DNA of 64,000 nt from Anodontia alba (taxonomy: Eukaryota > Mollusca > Bivalvia > Lucinida > Lucinidae), in NCBI GenBank assembly GCA_964016985.1, contig OZ024828.1:83778308-83842307 (forward strand), written 5' to 3'. Both the position numbers and the translations under genes were made by a program. The notes below the pieces were generated by a model. The model was not told the origin of the DNA and made no database searches. It was given only the letters and a program-made list of their open reading frames with translations. Positions within the stretch are counted from its first letter, which is position 1. Each line of letters opens with the position of its first letter. Of this stretch, positions 58,618 through 63,224 are shown piece after piece.

Positions 58618-61600
58618 GGGTACTATCTATATATATTGTGGGTATATATATATCTGGAAGTGTTGTCTGATGCATTTGTAATTGGCACTTAAAAAATTAG
58701 TCCTGACATTTCACGTGAATCATCTGTTTGGCAGACCATTCACATAAAATGCCATGCCTTATTTTCTATGAAAAATAAAAAGAAACAATGCATTTATAGA
58801 AGTCATCTGCTGCAGTTGTGATTAGTGCTTTAAAGTTAAATGAGCTAGCATACGACAAAACCTACAGTAAGACTTGTGCGACTAGCAAAGACTCAGATCA
58901 GCCTGTGCATCTGCAGTCTGATCAGAGTCTTTGCTGATGGCATGTGCCTTCTACAGCCTCCAGGCTATTAAAAATGGAATAAATGAGAACCCTTGCCATA
59001 CTTGGTGGATGTACTGGTTGATCTGAGTTTTTGCTGGTCACACAGGTCTTATTGTACGTTTTGTGATGCATTAGGAAACCAAGTCTATTCAAATATATTG
59101 AAAATTTCACCACCAAAAACTGAAAGTTTTCAGATAAAATTCTGATATTTTTCATATTTCTGCTCAAAACACAAACTGAAGCAGTTCTAACAAGTACCCA
59201 TAATCTATGTTTTTAAGCAGAAAAATAATGTATACACTTGTCTTACTATATAAAATGGTGTTTAAGGGGGTTAAAATTATACAGGTATGATTTCCTGATG
59301 TGTTGGTCAAATAAACTAGGGATTTCTGCTTACCATAGTGTCAAAATTGGCTGTCCAGTCACCTTGCTTCCATCTCACCCTGAATTGGTCCGCAACAATA
59401 TCACAGAACGAGATCATATCTGGTTTGTAGTGGAAGTTAACTTCATCTTGTGACATACAACATGTGGATAATCCTATGGCATCCCCTATTGCAGCACCAT
59501 AGATTAAACCTGTGATAAAATTTCAGCCATGAGAAGATATTACTCTGGAGCCTCTTTATAAGATGGTCATTTTAAGACTGTTTCAGATAAAGGATGGTTT
59601 AAAGGTAGACCCCAAATGTGTTGTATACAAACAAAAATGCATAGATTACATAGAAAAATTACGATTTATGGTCATTTTTCTGTATAATCTATTCACTTTT
59701 GTTTGGATACAACATTCTTATTTAGCTAAAATGGTTTTTGCTTTGGATCCCAGCAATAGTGCTACAAAGAGGTTATGGTGTATATTGTACAAGTAGCCAA
59801 GAGGTGGGGGTGTTGGAAGGGGTGGGGGCTACTCACAATCCATCCATTTTTCACTGTAACCTCTGAGAAAAGTGCATACTTAAATCTATTGGCATACACC
59901 GACTGGTTATAGCCCAGTCAGCATTCTACGTAAATCTATATCAGGCCGTCATCGGCCCGTCAGGGTAGCTGACGGGCTGATGATGGCCCGATGTAGATTT
60001 ACGTAGAATGCTAGCTGGGAGACCACTGCAAAATGCATTAATATGAACTGGAGATGGCCTGAACTCAGGTTTTCTGAATTGTCATACTCTAAGTGTGTAC
60101 TCAGGGAAAGGTTTCATTTCAGTCAAATTATCATAACAAATTTTGTCACTGTATTACCTTTAGGTACATGTATAAAGAGGGCTGACTGTAAATAATTTGT
60201 TAAAAATTAGTATAAGAATGGTTAGGATTTTAGCCCAGTTAAGTGTCTAAATAATTGGGATATGTTAATTATGATATATACGAGACCGGAAGTAATCCAA
60301 ACTGGGAAAAAAAATGAAAACATTATGGTAAATGTCCTAAACTGTTGAACACTTTCATCAATACTATTTTGGCCTAAATTTTGCTTTTTATGAAGTGTTT
60401 CTTAAAAATACATAGTGGAGTGGCAAAAAGTGTATACCCTTATCAGAAACAGCATTCTGTGGAATCTGATCGGGTCTGCACTCTTTGCCAATTACCCTTT
60501 TATGCCCTATATCCCCTTTTGGGGGTCTCCAGACTAAAATGAGTAAATATTTTTCATATTTTTTCCAAGTACGACGATGCTCCAGAGTAAGCCCTCTACT
60601 TCATGGGACGAAGAAGGAGAAAACAAAGTTTGCTAGTTCATTCAAATCATCTGGGCCCAGTTGTTCAAAGCATTGCTAGCTTAACAAGCTCGTTAAGGGT
60701 CATTTCCTTAACTGTAATAGATTCAATACACAATATTCTGATATTTTTTGCTGAAAAAAATGTGAGTAGCTTTTGCACTGCAAAAGCTACTCACATTTTT
60801 TCAGCAAAAAATTTCAGAATATTTGCGTATCACTCGATGTAAATTTTAACGAATCATTAACTAATGATGTCGTTAGCTTTGAACAACTGGGCCCCGAATA
60901 ATAGTGGGGATTATTTTTATAAGCACTTCTCTTATATTGCTATGTGGGTACTAATTAGATGTGCCTTGTCAGGGGGCTTCTAACATGTCTAATGAGTACC
61001 CTTAAAACATGTTTTCATGGGTAACAAGAAATGTCAATAAGGAACACTTATTAGATCTAGTTTATTCCACAAGTACCAGCAGCCAGCAATTTCATTGGTT
61101 ACTCCATAATGAAGCTTGGTTACTTTGCTTTAAAAGCTAAGCTGTCTATGAATACATGTATTGTGAAAAAGGCTTGCTATTTTGGGCTTATTACCCTCTA
61201 CCTGCAGTTTTATGGAAAACACTGAGATATTCCCATCATAGATGGATAGACACATAGGCAGAGAACAAACGGTACATCCACAACCCCCACAAACACAGTC
61301 TGCTGGGGTATAAATTGGAAAAATATCAGTACACTGTACATTGTTTTGTGGGAAAAAACTGCTCTGCATGCATCTCTCAACTTCTGGAATGTCAAATCCT
61401 GTTTTAGTTAGAAACTAGACTGCTCAGTAGATGGCATGCCATTGCATAATAAATAATGTTGCTCTCAAACACCCTTACTACATGGGGAAATTATATAGCA
61501 AGTTTGGTTAAATTCCAGCCAGTAGTTTAGGAATAGATAGCGTGACAGACAAAGGCATTCACAATATCCCCATCACTAAAGCATGGGGATAAATATGCTG

Positions 61601-62453
61601 AGCAAATTTTTTTCTTTTTAGAGTTGACCCCTTTTCAGAAGGGGGACTAAAGAATTCTGCATCCCTGCTGTGTGAATTTACTCCCCTTAAAGGGCTTACC
61701 TATTATTCTATCCCTGAGCACATCTGCATCCAGTGAACTAGCGTCGGGTGGAGGAAGCAGCGGAGTTTTCACCCGACTCGGCGTGTTGGTTGTGTGAGTC
61801 TGTGACTGTATATATTGCACTTGAGCGGAATGCGGATTTAATACAGATGACTGAAGATGGTTACCCCGTACTCGCGGAAAGATATTTTCACCAGACATTG
61901 GCAGAACCTCCGACCTTGACCCAGAAAGATTGTAACTTTTCCGTAAATATGCAATGAGTTCATCTGAACCACTATCACAGATACATTGTGGAGGGTCATG
62001 GAGTCTGTTATCACAGGCAAGTAATATTTTAAGGGTTTTTACTCCACCCAGAGACACCGGTAATACTTTCAATCTATTTTTAGATACGTTTAGCTTAGCT
62101 AAAGATTCCATTTTTGTAAAGTCTTGTGGAAGTGTTCTTAATTTATTATGGGATAAATCTAACTTTTCCAACTTCACCAGACACACAAATGAATCTGGCA
62201 AAGAAGTCAATCTATTATATCTCAGCAGCAGTGTTTTTAAATGGAAAAGTAGTCCAAAATTATCTGGAAGTGATGACAGCTGGTTGTGTGATAGGTCTAT
62301 ATAACTCAAGTGTGGAAGACGAAATGGGAGCTCATTTGGGAGTTCTGTGATGGCATTAAAAGCAACAGTCATTCTCTCGTAGAGTGAAATGGAATCTTGG
62401 ACACTCCAGGGTAGATCCAGCAGGCATGACTCATTTACTCTTCCCTCGACATG
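34523..62453 (-). CDS. LRR-ADP-ribosylglycohydrolase fusion protein, spliced (8 exons in window), 5' partial
   Basis: Join of 62453-61700, 59509-59334, 56703-56560, 48676-48430, 46066-45936, 40485-40349, 38557-38468 and 34715-34523. Every boundary has AG/GT and the reading phases agree, giving 1872 nt = 623 residues plus stop. Residues 26-156 form leucine-rich repeats, 157-245 a Ser/Pro-rich linker, and 247-623 a complete ADP-ribosylglycohydrolase (ARH) fold of usual length. ARH enzymes remove ADP-ribose from proteins or cleave related bonds using two Mg ions. Here the ligand motifs are changed (WTANFD at 303-308; GGDSNSN at 570-576), so catalysis is doubtful. No signal peptide or membrane helix is seen in the portion available, so a cytosolic location is likely. 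The first exon with the start codon was not found. The introns are full of transposons. Confidence 0.9.
34716..35133 (-). pseudogene. Tandem relics of exon 8 with its splice acceptor
   Basis: The exon 8 start plus acceptor (unit U1) is repeated at about 34795-34865 (U2), 34940-35015 (U3) and 35085-35133 (U4), with a diverged U5 at 36540-36600. U4 is split by an element at 35134-36520. Unit spacing is ~140-150 bp. U2 keeps AG|GGTGTTTATAATG but would reach a stop after 17 codons. U3 has lost the AG (TTGCCG). U4 keeps ACAG|GGCATTTA. The duplicated motif FIMKLIFKGGDSNS remains readable in U2 and U3. Confidence 0.8.
35134..36520 (+). mobile_element. Tandem-core element with GGCC-family ends but a different core
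   Basis: 5' CAAGAGGGCCATGATGGCCC and CGCTCACCTGA, and 3' AGCTCACCATGAGC...GCTTAGGTGAGCTAA, are those of 18330-20256. The core is unrelated: ~142-bp units with AAGTTTCAAGTCAATTGGCC, AGATTTTCAAGATGG, GGCCATCTTGGATTTCC. It splits an exon-8 relic at CTTCATTA^TAAATGCCC with no target duplication, an A^T insertion with CTAA end as expected of Helitrons. Confidence 0.8.
36600..38020. other. Intron 7 sequence with small palindromes
   Basis: GCAAACAGTG-type palindromes at 36672-36742, 37063-37110 (half) and 37275-37345, the first within longer inverted repeats. No coding exon recognised here. Confidence 0.45.
38024..38320 (-). mobile_element. SINE-1 copy, diverged
   Basis: Same 3' tail (TGTGTTGAGGTTTTACGGCC on plus) and tRNA-like head (GAGCTAACGTGGCCAGC). 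No clean target duplication found. Confidence 0.8.
38468..38557 (-). CDS. Exon 7: ARH domain
   Basis: Acceptor TTTTTCTCAACAG, donor TTCAA|GTAAGT, 90 nt, residues 530-559. NMSYTLKAMAAGLIGLRSQ corresponds to the family block before the second metal motif (YTLK..AAG...LR). Confidence 0.9.
38596..38680. repeat. Palindromic MITE copy (GTGGGTACTCATTAGAA family)
   Basis: TTGTGGGTACTCATTAGAA / TTCTAATGAGTACCAACAA arms around a short loop. Another diverged copy follows at 38812-38905 with different but mutually matching arms (GTTTTGGATATTTGCTAGAA / TTCTAACAAATATCCAAAAC). Confidence 0.85.
39165..39260. repeat. Palindromic MITE copy
   Basis: TTGCAGTACTCATTAGAAGTG / CTTCTAATGAGTATCC with flanking TTCTTCTCC / GGAGAAGTAAG. 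Confidence 0.8.
39656..39826. mobile_element. piggyBac-like MITE, copy 3
   Basis: TTAA at 39652-39655 and 39827-39830. Ends CCCTTGTCCTGCTGAA and TTCAGCAGGACAAGGG are exact complements. Confidence 0.85.
39876..40026 (-). mobile_element. SINE-2 fragment
   Basis: Homologous to the 3' half of 45526-45861 (CAGGGAGC.CAATGCTCACTTTT.GAGTGCTGCCTCACTGAAA). The tRNA-like head is missing. Confidence 0.75.
40349..40485 (-). CDS. Exon 6: ARH domain
   Basis: Acceptor TTTTCTCTTTCAG, donor AAAAG|GTAAGT, 137 nt, residues 485-529. GKFDLDSYKTVDEMITKAV...MATKHL is a helical, moderately conserved ARH region. Phase 2 at the donor fits exon 7. Confidence 0.9.
40879..41124 (-). mobile_element. SINE-3 copy
   Basis: Flanked by TTCTCTTTGA (40869-40878) and TTCTCCTTGA (41125-41134). 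Part of the 3' tail region is deleted (GATTGTGTTGTCTCCCAGAG). Confidence 0.8.
41140..41222. repeat. Palindromic MITE, partial copy
   Basis: TTGCCGGTACTTATT...GACACTTCTAATGAGTACTC then ACATACGTTTTCACGGAG. A further decayed copy is at 41562-41632. Confidence 0.6.
41272..41362. repeat. ~21-bp minisatellite
   Basis: Four to five units of TCCCTATGCAGGTTGAGATG with drift. Confidence 0.8.
41635..41780. mobile_element. Partial type III MITE (see 56275-56551)
   Basis: GAAAACATGCCTATATAATT, TTGACCCCCTTAAACCCC and TTGGAGGTGAAATTTTCTA match the ends of the complete copy. The central hairpin is deleted. Confidence 0.7.
41941..43964 (+). mobile_element. Tandem-core element, GTGCGAT hairpin family, copy 2
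   Basis: Near-identical to 28262-30287 along about 2 kb, including pre-core, number and order of repeat variants, the GACAGACGGACG blocks and the hairpin ending GCAGGTGCGATAAAA. It sits immediately beside a half copy of the palindromic MITE (41883-41936), which looks to be its insertion target. Confidence 0.85.
44058..44260. mobile_element. Palindromic MITE, near-full copy
   Basis: Outer ends GCATAGCTCTAG and CTTATCTAGGCCTATG. Core GTACTCATTAGAAGCGC / GCGCTTCTAATGAGT with CTTATTTCTCCAC / GTGGAGAAATAAG between. Confidence 0.85.
44700..45122. other. Intron 5 sequence with one small palindrome
   Basis: 44803-44872 is GCAAACAGTGCAGACCCAGA / CAGGGTCTGTAATG. Otherwise nothing recognised. Confidence 0.4.
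45123..45318. mobile_element. Palindromic MITE, full copy (type I)
   Basis: Ends CATAGCAACAGATAAGG and CTTATCTGTAGCTATGG. Core AGAAGCGCCTCGCCGAGGCACTTCT, flanked by TTTCTTATTTCTCGACGAAA / TTTTTGTCGAGAAATAAGAA. Length ~195 bp; best type I reference copy. Confidence 0.9.
45526..45861 (-). mobile_element. tRNA-derived SINE (SINE-2), full length
   Basis: Perfect 16-bp duplication TTACTGTAATCAGATT at 45510-45525 and 45862-45877. On the minus strand the head reads CACAGTGGCTCAGTGGTAGA (A box) and GGTTCGATCCCC (B box); the tail reads AAAGCGACGTTAAGCCCAAA. It is separate from SINE-1. Confidence 0.93.
45936..46066 (-). CDS. Exon 5: ARH domain
   Basis: Acceptor TTTTTCCAG, donor CTGCAG|GTATAC, 131 nt, residues 441-484. 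IPCFHLPEEIQANTVRICQ then THSDPRCVASC, a strongly conserved ARH block (the T-H-x-DPR motif is intact). Confidence 0.93.
46466..46580. repeat. Palindromic MITE copy, reverse orientation
   Basis: CTTATTTCTCCACAACAACA...GTTGTGGGTATTCTTTAGAAG / GCTTTCTAATGAGTACCCTC. Outer type I arms (ACTTTTGGATTGAAAAAAGC, AGAGCTATG) lie on the right, so it is inverted relative to 45123-45318. Confidence 0.85.
46731..46858. repeat. Long hairpin, ~57-bp arms
   Basis: AACATGGTTTTTCATGCATT...GGTGTTGAAAACCG and its complement CGGTTTTCAACACC...ACCATGTT with one mismatch and one indel, around a 13-nt loop. Just to the right, TATTATTGCATAAAAAC (46866) and TTTTTATGCAATAATTG (47142) form a second inverted pair ~290 bp apart, so the hairpin may be one end of a larger element. 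Confidence 0.85.
47555..47752. mobile_element. Palindromic MITE, type II (symmetric outer arms)
   Basis: Core as in type I (GTGGGTACTCATTAGAAGTG), but the outer arms are themselves complementary: AAGGAGGAGTATTTGGTGAT and the complement of GATAATTC...ATACTCCTCCTT. Nearly 200 bp of continuous palindrome. A left half of the same type is at 56728-56830. Confidence 0.85.
47848..47980. mobile_element. GGGCCC MITE, right half
   Basis: TGCAAAAGCTACTCAC to TTGAACAACTGGGCCC. The left half is absent. Confidence 0.8.
48055..48160. repeat. Palindromic MITE copy
   Basis: GTTGTGGGTACTCATTAGAA GCGCCTTGGAGAGGCGC TTCTAATGATTACCCACAAC. Confidence 0.9.
48430..48676 (-). CDS. Exon 4: ARH domain with Ser-rich insertion
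   Basis: Acceptor TTTTTCCTGTGATAG, donor TTAG|GTAAAC, 247 nt, residues 359-440. It starts HREFLHHPHEASKHVIENY (family: F..DPHEAA..VW). About 45 extra residues (Ser/Asp/Glu-rich, around SSVCSERSSLSDHSVSV) precede NGAVVLVPIL, where the family has NGAVMRTSVLG. The Arg is Leu here (residue 436). A SINE dimer ends only ~20 bp upstream of the acceptor. Confidence 0.9.
48710..49240 (-). mobile_element. Tandem SINE-1 dimer
   Basis: A complete SINE-1 (48710-49021) is followed head-to-tail by a second unit lacking the tail (49022-49240). The pair is flanked by one duplication, ATTAGCGATTT (48699-48709) and ATTAGAGATTT (49241-49251), so it inserted as one unit. It lies in the same orientation as the host gene, ~20 bp from the exon 4 acceptor. 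Confidence 0.85.
49390..49505 (-). mobile_element. SINE-1 fragment, old
   Basis: CTTGGGCAGGACAAATCCTC, GCAGTTAACCAG and GACAACTACCCTTCTTGAATC match the SINE-1 middle. No head or tail. Confidence 0.7.
49562..49890. mobile_element. Fold-back element with perfect 61-bp inverted arms
   Basis: 49562-49622 and 49830-49890 are exact reverse complements (AAAATGAAGTTTTTTAAAAG... ending CTATAGATAAT). The middle (49623-49760) is the reverse complement of the right end of the neighbouring large element (TTCCACAGAAAAAACGACC, TGCCTAAGGGACC complement). It abuts the large element with four shared T residues. Confidence 0.85.
50000..53890. other. AT-rich, A-over-T-skewed interior without genes
   Basis: By eye about three quarters A+T with A clearly exceeding T and C the rarest base on the plus strand. 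No ORF longer than ~70 codons and none of the window's repeat families. Short TAGCGAATAAAAGAGATA-like motifs recur toward the right end. Confidence 0.6.
53900..54800. repeat. Degenerate CCGG-boxed stem-loop array
   Basis: Units carry GACCGG.CACTAGTATTCG and GCCCGGTGAAA about 30 nt apart, so each can fold. Two units near 53974 and 54075 are 101 bp apart (GAATGACCTGGCACTA); later units are ~60-70 bp. A pure T-run at 54688-54717 interrupts it. Confidence 0.6.
54820..55048. repeat. GACTGGTGCCTGGTT minisatellite
   Basis: About 20 units of GACTGGTGACTGG / GACTGGTGCCTGGTT, cleaner than the array at 13880-14345. Confidence 0.9.
55743..55828. repeat. Right part of the palindromic MITE split by the large element
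   Basis: CACTGTGGGTACTCATTAGAAGCGCCTCACCGAGGCGCTTCTAATGAG continues the left piece ending at 49565 (given in two blocks: GTGGGTACTCATTAGAAGCG and CGCTTCTAATGAGTACCC). Confidence 0.85.
55880..56220 (-). mobile_element. Old SINE-1 relic in two pieces
   Basis: GGAGGGATTTGAACCTGATG (near 55945) recalls the B-box region. 56013-56220 matches the SINE-1 body (CTGGGCAGACTGAGTCCTCT, TTGTGCACATACTTTC). Strongly diverged. Confidence 0.55.
56275..56551. mobile_element. Type III palindromic MITE
   Basis: Outer ends CACGAAAACACGCCTAT and ATAGGCGTGTTTTCG. Inner hairpin AAACCCCATTTTTAT / AAAAATGGGGTTT, then the core with altered arms ACATAGATTGTGGGTAC / TACCCACAATCTATGT. The right end lies ~8 bp from the exon 3 donor. 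Confidence 0.85.
56560..56703 (-). CDS. Exon 3: ARH domain
   Basis: Acceptor TTTTTTAG, donor CAG|GTACCATTA, 144 nt, residues 311-358. ILVLDCIISWAGVVDELDFA and WILKGFPELGDSEG match the ARH helices after the DDT motif. The donor is weak (GTACC instead of GTAAG), and a MITE terminus begins about 8 bp into the intron. Confidence 0.92.
57232..57525. mobile_element. Type III palindromic MITE
   Basis: Same outline as 56275-56551. The loop region is expanded and self-complementary (TGTCTCACCAAGA / TCTTGGTGAGACA). Confidence 0.85.
57741..58047 (+). mobile_element. SINE-1, full length, plus strand
   Basis: Perfect 13-bp duplication AGTGGTTATCTGT at 57728-57740 and 58048-58060. Head GGCCTCGGTGGCTCAGTTGG, B box GGTTCAACCCC, tail GTAAAACCTCAACACAAAG. 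Confidence 0.95.
58080..58150. repeat. GCAAACAGTG palindrome, near perfect
   Basis: GCAAACAGTGCAGACCCAGA TCAGATGCCGCA / TGCGGCATCTGA TCAGGGCCTGCACTGTTTGC. Best reference copy of the module that recurs at 30424, 31810, 32852, 33834, 36672, 44803, 45369, 47409, 58870 and 60424. Confidence 0.9.
58255..58395. repeat. Palindromic MITE copy, diverged
   Basis: TATTGTGGGTACTATCTGGAA / GCCAATGTGTACCCACAACATAC with a T-rich tract in the right arm. Confidence 0.6.
58575..58614. repeat. (TA)n microsatellite
   Basis: About 20 TA dinucleotides. The adjacent TGTGGGTACTATCTATATAT is partly duplicated. Confidence 0.95.
59070..59300. mobile_element. Type III palindromic MITE, inverted and decayed
   Basis: TTCACCACCAAAAACTGAAA, TTTCTGCTCAAAACAC, TACCCATAATCTATGTTTT and AAGGGGGTTAAAATTATACA match the type III copies in the opposite orientation. 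The left core arm is missing. Confidence 0.75.
59334..59509 (-). CDS. Exon 2: start of ARH domain
   Basis: Acceptor TTTTATCACAG, donor ATG|GTAAGC, 176 nt, residues 252-310. It begins GLIYGAAIGDAIGLST, the hallmark ARH N-terminal motif with the conserved GDAIG. It ends GDWTANFDTM, where family members usually read GDWTDDTDQM: both metal-binding Asp and the following Thr are replaced. Confidence 0.93.
59510..59912. other. Intron 1 sequence, no feature
   Basis: No exon, SINE or palindrome supported. A 77-codon plus-strand ORF is unremarkable. Confidence 0.35.
59913..60019. repeat. Long hairpin with ~50-bp arms
   Basis: CCCAGTCAGCATTCTACGTA ... GGCCCGTCAG, loop GGTAG, CTGACGGGCTGATG ... TACGTAGAATGCTAGCTGGG. 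Arms match except ~5 positions. CCCAG/CTGGG ends. Confidence 0.85.
60020..60652. other. Intron 1 sequence with one MITE fragment
   Basis: 60322-60540 starts TATGGTAAATGTCCTAAAC and carries a GCAAA.AGTG-type palindrome (60424-60490), as at 45311 and 47360. No coding evidence. Confidence 0.4.
60653..60894. mobile_element. GGGCCC MITE, complete, inverted
   Basis: GGGCCCAGTTGTTCAAAGC ... GCTTTGAACAACTGGGCCC with the GAGTAGCTTTTGCA central hairpin. Confidence 0.9.
60940..61030. repeat. Palindromic MITE copy, diverged
   Basis: TATGTGGGTACTAATTAGATG / CTAATGAGTACCCTTAAAAC with an insertion of ~12 bp in the loop. Confidence 0.65.
61031..61699. other. Intron 1 start, nothing recognised
   Basis: No repeats of the families above. 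Short ORFs only. Confidence 0.35.
61700..62453 (-). CDS. Exon 1 in window: leucine-rich repeat region and linker
   Basis: Acceptor TTTGCAG at 62460-62454, donor ATAATAG|GTAAGC at 61700/61699, 754 nt. The unspliced ORF could start upstream at a Met near 62492, but the polypyrimidine/AG acceptor and the missing first LRR cap suggest an upstream exon. Residues 47-156 hold five 22-24-residue LRRs of the LPHLSYIDLSHNQLSSLP type (also LKTLLLRYNRLTSLP, LEKLDLSHNKLRTLP, LAKLNVSKNRLKVLP, LKILLACDNRLHDPP), with a partial N-terminal repeat at 28-44 and a C-terminal CICDSG...ELIAYLRKSY cap as in Shoc2/PIDD-like LRR proteins. The exon ends in VLRDRII, the first residues of the ARH domain, so the fusion is within one exon. 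Confidence 0.9.
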
Positions 62454-62589
62454 CTGCAAAGTCCAGAAATACCAGTCATAATTATGCAACAATAATAATA
62501 ACTACATGTATCACAGTGAAACTTAAATGGCTCGAAAACTGATGGCTCGTTTTTACTGGCTGCCTCTAATGCATTTTTGAGTCTCTAAG

Positions 62590-62735
62590 AAATTCTTCTG
62601 ATAGCTCAAGAAAACAAATATTTAGGGCTAATTTAGAGAAATTTTCTTATTTAAGCATGAAATTGTATGCTGTATGTGCTCTATAGAATTACCTCATGAA
62701 TATGATTCTAATGAGCACACTCAACATATTTTTAC
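62590..62735. repeat. Palindromic MITE copy, diverged (pair with 32510-32675)
   Basis: TCTTCTGATAGCTCA.GAAAAC, AAATATTTAGGG, ATTTTCT, and TGAATATGATTCTAATGAGC. The same flanks occur at 32510-32675, where CTCATTAGGATTGCCTCATT / CTATTCTAATGAGTACAC forms the core. Confidence 0.6.
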
Positions 62736-63224
62736 CAAAGATATGGCACTATGACTGACTCCCAGTGACTTGAACTAGGACAAATAAAAAATATGTGTTT
62801 AGGGTATTTTGTTCAAAAAAAAAAATAGGTAGGGAAGGACGGCTAATTTTTTTTATATTTTTTCATGTAGAATTATACCATAATTACCATACGTATTTAG
62901 ACTTGGCACTTGGTAATTCACATAAAATTTTACAAAGTCTGCTTGACTGTCCTTTGATGTATCTAAAAGTACTGATAGAATGGCAAACAGTGTAGACCCT
63001 GATCAAACTGCTCATATCTGGTCATAGCTCTATTTAAGAGGGACAGGGCTCAAGAAACTGAAAATTGCCAATCACAGTCATTTTTTGGCCACATTTATGG
63101 AGTATACCGAGTCATTTTCTGTCACATTTACAGACTTTTACAGAGATATTCCTACCTTATGCGGAGCTAAAAATAGTAACAAACTCTGTGTACCTAGACA
63201 TTTGGTCACGTGGATTCCCCACAC
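62736..63224. other. Upstream flank or intron, one small palindrome half
   Basis: GGCAAACAGTGTAGACCCTG at 62981 starts a truncated palindrome. No coding exon was found on the minus strand that could supply the missing gene start. Confidence 0.35.

Noticed and set aside
62456..62492. Start codon of the LRR-ARH gene at the Met near 62492
   Set aside because: The 12-13 codons before 62453 end in a good acceptor (TTTCTGGACTTTGCAG), so this stretch is more likely intron and the true start is upstream. Not excluded.
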